Source: a virus
Direction: 5' to 3' (one strand)
DNA: 32,705 bases
Virus record (IMG/VR): IMGVR_UViG_3300034107_000080
Span: 1-32,705 of that record
Position 1 is the stretch's first letter. Every line of letters starts with the position of its first letter. The position numbers and the translations under genes are program-made. Of this stretch, positions 24,768-30,643 are shown piece by piece. The notes below the pieces were generated by a model, which saw only the letters and a list, made by a program, of their open reading frames with translations, was not told the DNA's origin and did not search any database.

Positions 24768-24789
24768 TCCAAATTAGATTCTATATTTG
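24759..24789 (+). promoter_or_regulatory. Divergent promoter, plus-strand arm
   Basis: TTTT at 24759-24762, 19 bp, then TATATTTG at 24782-24789. It drives the small-gene and methyltransferase operon beginning at 24817, in the CATTATG start context. Confidence 0.75.
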
Positions 24790-24816
24790 CCCTATCAAAC
24801 TTTAAAAAATAACATT

Positions 24817-24906
24817 ATGAACAAATTTCAAAAAAACGATTGGCAGTATTTAATTGCGTTTGGCGCAGCAGTATGGTTTCTAACGCAAATAATATTTAGA
24901 TACTAA
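24817..24906 (+). CDS. 29-aa membrane peptide
   Basis: A 29-residue peptide, NDWQYLIAFGAAVWFLTQII within it, forming one membrane helix (about 9-26). Start in an AACATTATG context, 27 bp after the promoter's -7 box. Its stop overlaps the next ATG (TAATG). It is the first gene of the operon leading to the DNA methyltransferase. The function is unknown. Confidence 0.6.
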   Translation: MNKFQKNDWQYLIAFGAAVWFLTQIIFRY

Positions 24907-25154
24907 TGATTAACTACGACAACGATGTGCTAGGAGTTGGAAACTCACTACACCCAGCGAACCAAGTTGAGAATATCGATCCAAACGGATACGAAGCACT
25001 AGCAAACACTTTATTTAATGAGAAAATGGAGTGGATGAAAAAAGCAATTACCTTAGAGGTTTACATTAAAGAGATTAAATTTCTAGCGGATGGAATGTAC
25101 GACAATAACGGATTAGCAACAATAATATCAAACCTTTTAAAAGACGTAGAATAA
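24906..25154 (+). CDS. Small hypothetical protein (82 aa)
   Basis: An acidic protein of 82 residues with a possible helical second half (FNEKMEWMKKAITLEVYIKE). No membrane helix or motif is seen. TAATG overlaps on both sides tie it to its neighbours, and it shares the promoter at 24759-24789. Function unknown. Confidence 0.65.
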   Translation: MINYDNDVLGVGNSLHPANQVENIDPNGYEALANTLFNEKMEWMKKAITLEVYIKEIKFLADGMYDNNGLATIISNLLKDVE

Positions 25155-25399
25155 TGGAAGATTTAATAAGATTTCAAGCACAACAATTAAACGCAGTACG
25201 AAAAGAAAACGAGCGTTTAAACAACGAACTTAGACAAATTAAAGAATTAATGCAATCACTTATTAACGAGTGGAAGGTGCAAGATGCGGAGGTATTGGAA
25301 TTTCCGCAATTATATGAAGCTACAAAAGTATTTGACGAGGCATTTCAAAACCCGATTGAACAACTAAACAACTTGACAGATGGATTTTATAGAAGATAA
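25154..25399 (+). CDS. Small coiled-coil protein (81 aa)
   Basis: An 81-residue protein whose first 45 residues form a clear coiled coil (QQLNAVRKENERLNNELRQI), followed by an acidic/aromatic half. It may dimerise. Its end overlaps the start of the next membrane-protein gene by 20 bp. Function unknown. Confidence 0.65.
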   Translation: MEDLIRFQAQQLNAVRKENERLNNELRQIKELMQSLINEWKVQDAEVLEFPQLYEATKVFDEAFQNPIEQLNNLTDGFYRR

Positions 25400-25514
25400 T
25401 ATTATACTTTGTAGCTTACTAGCTGGATATATTTTAATGATGCTAATATTTATAGTTTTCATCTTATTTTTTCCTAAAGAGATTATACAAGAATTTAACG
25501 AAGATTGGAAATAA
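25380..25514 (+). CDS. Small membrane protein (44 aa)
   Basis: A 44-residue protein with a long hydrophobic segment at about 8-32 (LLAGYILMMLIFIVFILFF) and short charged ends. It overlaps the previous gene by 20 bp and the next by TAATG, filling the gap exactly, which supports translation. A single-pass inner-membrane peptide of unknown role. Confidence 0.6.
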   Translation: MDFIEDNIILCSLLAGYILMMLIFIVFILFFPKEIIQEFNEDWK

Positions 25515-25720
25515 TGGATCGCAGAAAAGATTACAGCAGGTTCAAAATAACCATTATCGAATTATGGTTTAGATTTGAGTACTTCGGGCGACAAACATTT
25601 ATTAATCGTATGGCGATTAGTTCTAAAAAGATTAACAGAATTTTAGACGAGTGGGAGCAGAATGATGAGTGCATTTTAGTAGAAAGTAAGTTAAATTATA
25701 CTCCAAAAAGTTATTTATGA
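25514..25720 (+). CDS. Small basic protein before the DNA methyltransferase (68 aa)
   Basis: A 68-residue protein (start MDRRKDYSRF at 25514, preferred over the upstream non-ATG opening of the same frame). The body ELWFRFEYFGRQTFINRM and ISSKKINRILDEWEQN suggests a small winged-helix or helix-turn-helix form. It overlaps the methyltransferase start by ATGA, so it is translated with it and could regulate or assist it. Function unknown. Confidence 0.65.
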   Translation: MDRRKDYSRFKITIIELWFRFEYFGRQTFINRMAISSKKINRILDEWEQNDECILVESKLNYTPKSYL

Positions 25721-26583
25721 ATGTATTAAGTTTATTTAACGGAATGAATACAGGTAGGCAAGCACTTGAAAACGTAGGAATCAAAGTTGACAAGTACTAT
25801 TCAAGCGAGATTAAGCCTTATGCAATAGAACTTACTCAACATCACTTCCCCGACACTATTCAAGTCGGGGATGTTACCAAGTGGCGTGAGTGGGATATTG
25901 ATTGGAAAACTATTGATTTAGTTTTAAGCGGTTCTCCTTGTCAAGATTTAAGTATTGGAGGTAAAAGAGCAGGTATAAACGGAAGTAGAAGTAGTCTTTT
26001 CTTTGTTTTTGTCGAGATACTAGAACATATCAAAGAACTTAATCCAAAAGTATTATTTCTCCAAGAGAATGTTGGTAGTGCAAGTAAGTTAGATGTAGGA
26101 ATTATGAGCCGAGCGTTGGGAGTTTACCCAGTACGCATTAACAGTTCGCTTTTGACTGCACAACTTCGAGATAGGTACTATTGGAGCAATATAAGAACAA
26201 AAGAAACTATGTTTGATGTTGTTACAGATATACCACAACCAAAAGATAAAGGGATAATGTTTAAGGATATTTTAGAAAACGGAACTACAGACAGAATTAA
26301 AAGTTCTTGTTTAACCGAAAGAGAATATAAAAATATTTATAGAGATATGGATAAGTTAAAAAAACATATTGAAAATAAAAGAGAACAAGGTTTCGAACCA
26401 TTAATTCACGCAGTAGTTAATGATAAAGTTAGAAATTTAACTAAAACAGAATTTTGCAGATTACAAGGTTTCCCTGATAATTACTGCGATATTTTATCAA
26501 TTCAAAAAACTATTAGTTTATTAGGCGATGGTTGGACTTTACCAGTTATTGAGCATATTTTTTCTTTTATTGTTGCAGATTAA
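25717..26583 (+). CDS. DNA cytosine-C5 methyltransferase
   Basis: A compact 288-residue enzyme with all core motifs: I (SLFNGMNTGRQAL, 5-17), IV with catalytic C75 (SGSPCQDLS), VI (LQENV, 115-119), VIII (QLRDR, 149-153), IX (LTKTEFCRLQGFPDNY, 241-256) and X (GDGWTLPVIEHI, 270-281). It transfers a methyl group from SAM to C5 of cytosine; the target sequence, set by the region at about 160-240, cannot be predicted. No restriction nuclease is nearby, so it is an orphan phage methylase, either for restriction evasion or as the first step of cytosine modification with the dioxygenase at 3565. Confidence 0.95.
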   Translation: MNVLSLFNGMNTGRQALENVGIKVDKYYSSEIKPYAIELTQHHFPDTIQVGDVTKWREWDIDWKTIDLVLSGSPCQDLSIGGKRAGINGSRSSLFFVFVEILEHIKELNPKVLFLQENVGSASKLDVGIMSRALGVYPVRINSSLLTAQLRDRYYWSNIRTKETMFDVVTDIPQPKDKGIMFKDILENGTTDRIKSSCLTEREYKNIYRDMDKLKKHIENKREQGFEPLIHAVVNDKVRNLTKTEFCRLQGFPDNYCDILSIQKTISLLGDGWTLPVIEHIFSFIVAD

Positions 26584-26602
26584 AAACTTTTTTTTATATT
26601 TG
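26572..26602 (+). promoter_or_regulatory. Promoter before pseudoknot element 1
   Basis: GTTG at 26572-26575 (one base off TTTG), 19 bp, then TATATTTG at 26595-26602. The pseudoknot begins 9 nt after the -7 box, so the RNA would start just before stem 1. Confidence 0.75.
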
Positions 26603-26611
26603 CAAAACAAT

Positions 26612-26691
26612 CTGGTCAGAGATTGAAACAAAACTATAATCGATCCTAATTTTGCCTACTCTGACCAGTAGGATTTAAGTTAGGATTTTTT
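26612..26691 (+). ncRNA. Structured leader element 1 (predicted pseudoknot)
   Basis: Stem 1: CTGGTCAGAG (26612-26621) with CTCTGACCAG (26659-26668), 10 bp, perfect. Stem 2: ATCCTAATTT in the loop (26643-26652) with AAGTTAGGAT (26677-26686), 10 pairs including one G-T. The arms interleave (A-B-A'-B'), which is an H-type pseudoknot, and stem 2 is followed by a run of six T. A second TAGGAT at 26669-26674 could compete for the same loop bases. It lies in the leader of the 26704 gene. It may be an attenuator, a translation switch or the body of a small RNA. Confidence 0.65.
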
Positions 26692-26703
26692 AATTTAAAC
26701 ATT

Positions 26704-27147
26704 ATGAGCAAAGATTTATTCCAGTTAATGCGACAACAAGAGATTGACACGCAAAACTTTTTACCAAACCGCCTTGAGATCCAACTATCTTCAAGAAATT
26801 TCATTAAAGATTTGTTAGATGCTGGAGAAACAGACAAATTTGAACTACTAGCGCAAGCCAAACGAATGGGCGAAGCGTTGGAAGTAATTAACGCTGAACT
26901 TTTAAAAGTACTCCCGCAAGAAAACTTTGAAGCGTTTGGACTTAAAGGCACATTTAGAAGCGGTGGCGAAACTATCAACTACAAAGATTGTGAAGTTTGG
27001 AACGACATTAACCGAGAACTAAAAGAACGCGAGGAACTTCTTAAACTAGCTTTGAAATCGCAAAACGAAATATACGATGAGGCTGGAGTACAGGTGCCTA
27101 AAGTATCAACAACGCCACGCAAAAGCAGTTTGGCAATATCATTTTAA
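26704..27147 (+). CDS. Hypothetical recombination-module protein (147 aa)
   Basis: A 147-residue soluble protein, helical in the first two thirds (SSRNFIKDLLDAGETDKFEL) and ending in a short basic tail with the terminal SSLAISF. It has its own promoter and a structured leader (element 1) and comes right before the ERF recombinase gene, so it probably belongs to the single-strand annealing module, perhaps as an exonuclease or host-nuclease modulator. I do not recognise the family with confidence. Confidence 0.7.
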   Translation: MSKDLFQLMRQQEIDTQNFLPNRLEIQLSSRNFIKDLLDAGETDKFELLAQAKRMGEALEVINAELLKVLPQENFEAFGLKGTFRSGGETINYKDCEVWNDINRELKEREELLKLALKSQNEIYDEAGVQVPKVSTTPRKSSLAISF

Positions 27148-27176
27148 AACAATAATTAATTTTAATATCTTATCTT

Positions 27177-27671
27177 ATGAAAAACATTGCAACCGCTTTA
27201 CTAAAAGCACAATCCGAAATGAGCAACGCCAAAAAAGGCGCAGTTAATCCATTCTTTAAAAGCAAATACGCAGATCTAAACGCAATCCGGGAGGCAGTTA
27301 TTCCAACGTTAAACGCAAACGGTATATCGGTACTCCAGCCGATTGTACACGTGGATGGCAAAAACTTTGTTAAGACTATTTTGCTGCACGAAACTGGGGA
27401 AATGATGGAATCTTTAACCGAAATAGTTTACAACAAAATAAACGATGCGCAGGCCCAGGGATCCGGAATAAGTTACGCCCGCAGATATTCGCTTCAATCA
27501 TTTGTTTGCGTAGGCGCAGATGATGACGATGGACAAAAGGCAGTAGAGCCAAAACCAAACGCTACAAATGAAATACTAAAAAAGGCAAAAGAGGGAGGCT
27601 TTTCATTGGATCAAGTCAAAACCAAATACACAATAACACAACAACAAGAAACAATTTTTATTAATCTTTAA
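27177..27671 (+). CDS. erf: ERF-family single-strand annealing protein
   Basis: A 164-residue protein. The N-terminal ~130 residues match ERF: ALLKAQSEMSNAKKGAVNPF, FFKSKYADLNAIREAVIP, QAQGSGISYARRYSLQS and CVGADDDDG. ERF proteins form rings that anneal complementary DNA strands in phage recombination and genome circularisation. The C-terminal part is shorter than in P22 Erf. It lies between the 147-aa protein and an SSB-like gene, forming a standard annealing module. Confidence 0.9.
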   Translation: MKNIATALLKAQSEMSNAKKGAVNPFFKSKYADLNAIREAVIPTLNANGISVLQPIVHVDGKNFVKTILLHETGEMMESLTEIVYNKINDAQAQGSGISYARRYSLQSFVCVGADDDDGQKAVEPKPNATNEILKKAKEGGFSLDQVKTKYTITQQQETIFINL

Positions 27672-27681
27672 TTTTTTATTT

Positions 27682-27969
27682 ATGGCGCAGTCTTATTATG
27701 GTTCAATCGATTTTAGTAAATTAATTGAACAAGCAAAATCGGGAAACAAGGCTTTTACAAAATCCGAAAACGGAAAAATTTATTTAAACGTGCGGATGTA
27801 CGTTAATGATGAAGTTGATAAATTTGGAAACATCGCCTCATTTCAATCAAACTTTAAAGGAGCAGGCAAAGAGGACAAGTTCTATTTTGGTAATATGAAA
27901 GAATCAACTCCAATGGAGGCACAAATTGAAATTTCAGATGTTCCAGCAGAGGATGATCTACCATTTTAA
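27682..27969 (+). CDS. Single-stranded DNA-binding-like protein with acidic tip
   Basis: A 95-residue protein: a beta-rich body (GKIYLNVRMYVNDEVDKFGN, then ASFQSNFKGAGKEDKFYFG) and an acidic C-terminal tip ending DDLPF, like the SSB tip that recruits partner proteins. It is short for a normal OB-fold SSB, but this reduced form is common in Bacteroidota phages. It follows ERF by 10 bp, and a terminator-like hairpin follows its stop. Confidence 0.75.
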   Translation: MAQSYYGSIDFSKLIEQAKSGNKAFTKSENGKIYLNVRMYVNDEVDKFGNIASFQSNFKGAGKEDKFYFGNMKESTPMEAQIEISDVPAEDDLPF

Positions 27970-27976
27970 TTAAAAA

Positions 27977-28008
27977 ACGCCTCGTTAATTCGGGGCGTAA
28001 TTTTTATT
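27977..28008 (+). terminator. Hairpin terminator after the SSB-like gene
   Basis: ACGCCTCG (27977-27984) pairs with CGGGGCGT (27991-27998, one G-T pair), loop TTAATT, followed by AATTTTTATT. Probably partial, as the next gene starts at 28010 without its own visible promoter. Confidence 0.75.
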
Positions 28009-28009
28009 T

Positions 28010-28450
28010 ATGAAATACAAAATAATATCCAGCGTTGAAAGCGGAAATATTAAACGAAACAGAGAGCAAGTTAAACAAGCGATTGCAGAGTTTGAGGGTA
28101 AGAACATTGTAATAACTATTGAAAAACTTAAAAAGAGCCGTTCTAACAATCAAAACGCATATTATTGGGGCGTAGTTATTCCAATCGTTCAAAGTGGCCT
28201 AAAAGATGCTACGGGAGAGTTCAGGAGTGCCGATTCAATTCACTACGGAATATTACTTCCGTTGTTTGCTCCGAGTAATGAGATTGTAAATATTGATACT
28301 GGGCAAGTGCTAGAGGAAAAAATTAGTTCCAGCGAAATGACTACAGTTCAATTTATGGAATATGTTTTGGAAGTTCAAAAATGGAGTGCGGAATTTTTGG
28401 GAGTTGACATCCCAAATCCTAATGAAGAAATTTTATTGAATTTAGATTGA
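28010..28450 (+). CDS. ninB: NinB-like recombination protein
   Basis: A 146-residue protein with the NinB/Orf-like pattern: KKSRSNNQNAYYWGVVIPIV (about 41-60) and a C-terminal WSAEFLGVDIPNPNEE. In lambda, NinB (Orf) binds single-stranded DNA and helps strand annealing in place of RecFOR. It belongs with ERF and NinG here. A promoter for element 2 lies within its last codons and stop region. Confidence 0.8.
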   Translation: MKYKIISSVESGNIKRNREQVKQAIAEFEGKNIVITIEKLKKSRSNNQNAYYWGVVIPIVQSGLKDATGEFRSADSIHYGILLPLFAPSNEIVNIDTGQVLEEKISSSEMTTVQFMEYVLEVQKWSAEFLGVDIPNPNEEILLNLD

Positions 28451-28476
28451 TTATTTAAAATATATTTTTATATTTG
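28446..28476 (+). promoter_or_regulatory. Promoter before pseudoknot element 2
   Basis: ATTG at 28446-28449 (one base off TTTG), 19 bp, then TATATTTG at 28469-28476. Stem 1 of the RNA element starts 9 nt later, the same spacing as in element 1. Confidence 0.75.
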
Positions 28477-28485
28477 TTGCGGTTG

Positions 28486-28570
28486 GCGTCTCACACAATA
28501 CCAACTTAAAGGAATTACATAAACTCCTATAATGAAACCGAAGTGAGACGCGGTGGATTTATTGGAGTTT
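28486..28570 (+). ncRNA. Structured leader element 2 (predicted pseudoknot)
   Basis: Stem 1: GCGTCTCAC (28486-28494) with GTGAGACGC (28543-28551), 9 bp, perfect. Stem 2: AAACTCCTATAA in the loop (28521-28532) with TTATTGGAGTTT (28559-28570), 11 of 12 paired (one T-T mismatch). The arms interleave as in elements 1 and 3. A four-codon ORF (MKPK) starts inside stem 2. After the element come about 60 nt of leader before the gene at 28632. Stem 2 is followed by TCTGTTT rather than a clean T-run. Confidence 0.65.
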
Positions 28571-28631
28571 TCTGTTTAAAGCGGAAGCCGAAAAGCTAAT
28601 AGAGTAGGCAAAAAAAATAATTTTATAAGTT

Positions 28632-29453
28632 ATGTTTAACAACAAAACCGCACCAATGACAAATGGCTCAAGTGCAATCCAAGAAGTAAACAAAGTTTAC
28701 AAAACAAGTGATTTATCAATCTTTAAAGAAATTAGTGGCAATCGTGTCCCTAATCCGCAACACGTAAAAAGATTAACAGATTCAATTAAACAAAATGGAA
28801 TGTTATGCAATCCTATTTTAGTCAATGAATCAATGAGAGTTATTGACGGACAACATCGACTGCTAGCTTCAAAAGATGCAAATTCTCATTTGTATTTTAT
28901 TATATTGGATGGGTATTCTTTAAATGAAGTTCACACTTTAAACCTTAATCAAAAAAATTGGACTAAAAAAGATTTTATGGATGGTTACGCAGATATGGGA
29001 CTAGAATCTTATAAAAAACTTCAAGTTTTTGTAGAAAAAAATACCGATTTTTCTTTTGGTGATTGTATTGCAATGTGTAGTAATTTATCAACTGATGGAG
29101 GTTTTTCATCAAGTCAAAAAAATAGATCTAATAAAAAAAATGGCGAATTAAGTAATATATCAGAAATTTTTGTAGATGGTACTTGGCGAGGTAAAAATTT
29201 TGATTTAGCTAATGAATGGGCTGAAAAACTAAGACTTGTTAAACCATATTATGTTGGATACAATAAGTCAACTTTTGTAGGAACTATGTTATCTTTATTT
29301 ATTAATCCAATTTTTGATTATAGCGAGTTTATGCACAAGATTAGAATACAACCAAAAGCACTTGTTGATTGCGCAAATAGAGAGCAACAGAAATTATTAA
29401 TTGAGGAAATCTACAATTATAAGAGTAGAAATAAAGTTAACTTAAGATACTAA
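28632..29453 (+). CDS. ParB-like protein with DGQHR motif
   Basis: A 273-residue protein. The ParB-type N-terminal domain is at about 24-95: NPQHVKRLTDSIKQNGMLCN, ILVNESMRVIDGQHRLLASK (DGQHRL at 72-77). The rest is helical with no motif I recognise. ParB-like proteins in phages bind or process DNA; some act in partition or in DNA modification. It is transcribed from the promoter at 28446 with structured leader element 2, so its level may depend on that element. It differs from the other ParB-like protein (2297) in its box II sequence. Confidence 0.75.
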   Translation: MFNNKTAPMTNGSSAIQEVNKVYKTSDLSIFKEISGNRVPNPQHVKRLTDSIKQNGMLCNPILVNESMRVIDGQHRLLASKDANSHLYFIILDGYSLNEVHTLNLNQKNWTKKDFMDGYADMGLESYKKLQVFVEKNTDFSFGDCIAMCSNLSTDGGFSSSQKNRSNKKNGELSNISEIFVDGTWRGKNFDLANEWAEKLRLVKPYYVGYNKSTFVGTMLSLFINPIFDYSEFMHKIRIQPKALVDCANREQQKLLIEEIYNYKSRNKVNLRY

Positions 29454-29472
29454 TTTTTTATTTAAAAATGTT

Positions 29473-29480
29473 TATGTTTG
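29473..29480 (+). promoter_or_regulatory. Likely promoter -7 box before pseudoknot element 3
   Basis: TATGTTTG (TAnnTTTG) at 29473-29480, 13 nt before stem 1. No clear TTTG 19 bp upstream, so the promoter is weaker or read by another sigma factor. Confidence 0.55.
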
Positions 29481-29493
29481 CAAATGTAATTTA

Positions 29494-29576
29494 GTGAGAT
29501 TTATTACAATGTAAAATATTATAAGAATCCGATACGGAAAGCGAAATCTCACAATACGCTGACTGTATCGGATTTT
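29494..29576 (+). ncRNA. Structured leader element 3 (predicted pseudoknot)
   Basis: Stem 1: GTGAGATTT (29494-29502) with AAATCTCAC (29544-29552), 9 bp, perfect. Stem 2: AATCCGATAC in the loop (29526-29535) with GTATCGGATT (29565-29574), 10 bp, perfect, followed by TTAACTTTT. Same interleaved order and loop sizes as elements 1 and 2, but different sequence. It forms the leader of the initiator-like gene at 29592; the gene starts 17 nt after stem 2. Confidence 0.7.
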
Positions 29577-29591
29577 AACTTTTATAATAGT

Positions 29592-30134
29592 ATGAAACTA
29601 ACCAAACGCAAAGGATTTAACTTTTTTAGATCATATTACGATGTTTATAATGAACTAGAAAATGATGCAGATAAGGTGGCTTTTATTGATGCCTTACTTG
29701 ATAGACAGTTTTTAGGAATTAAACCTTTAAACCTTACCGGAATGGCTAAATTTGCCTACATTAGTCAGACTAATAGTATTGATTCGCAAGTAAAAGGATA
29801 CGAAGATAAAACTAAAACTATTTTAACCCCTACCGTAGGGGGTAGGCAAGGGGGTAATCAACCCCCTACCGAACAAGTAGAAGTAAAAGAGAAAGTAAAA
29901 GTAGAAGATATAAATATACCTGATTGGGATTTGTTTTTATCCTACGGAAAAGAAAAGGAACCCAGCGTAAAAATATCTGCATTAAAACACAAATACGATG
30001 CTTGGGTTGTTAATGGTTGGAAAAACGGAAACGATAAGCCTATTAAGAACTGGAAATCCGCTTTACTTCAAACACTAGCGTATATTGAAAAGGAACAAAA
30101 GCCAAAAGATAACCACATACCATTACGAATATGA
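29592..30134 (+). CDS. Replication initiator-like protein (DUF6291/DnaD-like)
   Basis: A 180-residue protein. The N-terminal half (FFRSYYDVYNELENDADKVA, FAYISQTNSIDSQVKGYEDK) resembles the DUF6291 domain found in replication proteins of Bacteroidota phages. After a linker (TPTVGGRQGGNQPPTEQ) a C-terminal helical part (SALKHKYDAWVVNGWKNGND) is DnaD-like, ending KPIKNWKSAL. The GC-rich linker DNA (29827-29871) holds inverted and direct repeats that may be the replication origin, as in lambda gene O. It begins the replication operon: ATGA coupling to the next gene and structured leader element 3. Confidence 0.65.
   Translation: MKLTKRKGFNFFRSYYDVYNELENDADKVAFIDALLDRQFLGIKPLNLTGMAKFAYISQTNSIDSQVKGYEDKTKTILTPTVGGRQGGNQPPTEQVEVKEKVKVEDINIPDWDLFLSYGKEKEPSVKISALKHKYDAWVVNGWKNGNDKPIKNWKSALLQTLAYIEKEQKPKDNHIPLRI
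29827..29871. repeat. GC-rich iteron-like repeats, possible replication origin
   Basis: Direct repeat CCCCTACCG at 29827-29835 and 29863-29871; inverted repeat GTAGGGGGT (29835-29843) with ACCCCCTAC (29861-29869); palindrome CCCTACCGTAGGG (29828-29840); an extra GGGGGT at 29850-29855. Strongly GC-rich against an AT-rich genome and located in the linker of the initiator-like gene, as with lambda ori inside O. Confidence 0.5.
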
Positions 30135-30643
30135 CAGAATTATCAGCAATTAAAAGACTAGCCTACACAGTTGGAAATAAAAACAAACCAAACGAAACAG
30201 ATGCGGAAGCAATCAACAAAGTTATTGAATGGTTTAATCTATCAAACCAAAAGGCAGTAAACGAAAATTTATTATTTGCCAAACTTTACATTTTAGTTTT
30301 AAAAGATTTGGCGAATCATTACAAGTCAATCGATGGAGCCAACAAGGTAATCTGCGACAGCTTAAGCAAGCCTATCGATTTTCACATAGAAAGTTTAAAG
30401 CAAAGCCTTAATCATTTGGAAATGGATTTATATTTGCAAACTTTAAATTTGGAACCGACTTGGGGAAATGGTTTGCACCTGGATGAGATTAGAGCAAACG
30501 AGTTATCCAATAGTGCAACTTTAAAAAAAGTAAATACGAAATTGTTTTTAGAAACTTTGGAAACTTGGGACAACGATAGCGTGATAGCGCATTTAAATTA
30601 TAGCGTAAACGAATTATTTAACAAATATAAAAATACATTATGA
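30131..30643 (+). CDS. Hypothetical replication protein (possible helicase loader)
   Basis: A 170-residue helical, soluble protein (FNLSNQKAVNENLLFAKLYI, then SLKQSLNHLEMDLYLQTLNL). No ATPase or metal motif. It sits between the initiator-like gene and the RecA-like ATPase with overlaps (ATGA) on both sides. That order (initiator, small helical protein, ATPase) suggests a loader or an accessory protein for helicase loading, but this is inferred from position only. Confidence 0.6.
   Translation: MTELSAIKRLAYTVGNKNKPNETDAEAINKVIEWFNLSNQKAVNENLLFAKLYILVLKDLANHYKSIDGANKVICDSLSKPIDFHIESLKQSLNHLEMDLYLQTLNLEPTWGNGLHLDEIRANELSNSATLKKVNTKLFLETLETWDNDSVIAHLNYSVNELFNKYKNTL

Noticed and set aside
24579-24812. 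77-codon plus-strand open frame
   Set aside because: It runs opposite to the better-supported minus-strand 48-aa gene and across the divergent promoters and A/T palindrome; its sequence is low-complexity and has no start context.
28532-28546. MKPK mini-ORF in element 2 as a leader peptide
   Set aside because: Only four codons, not matched by similar frames in elements 1 and 3, and within stem sequences; most likely chance.
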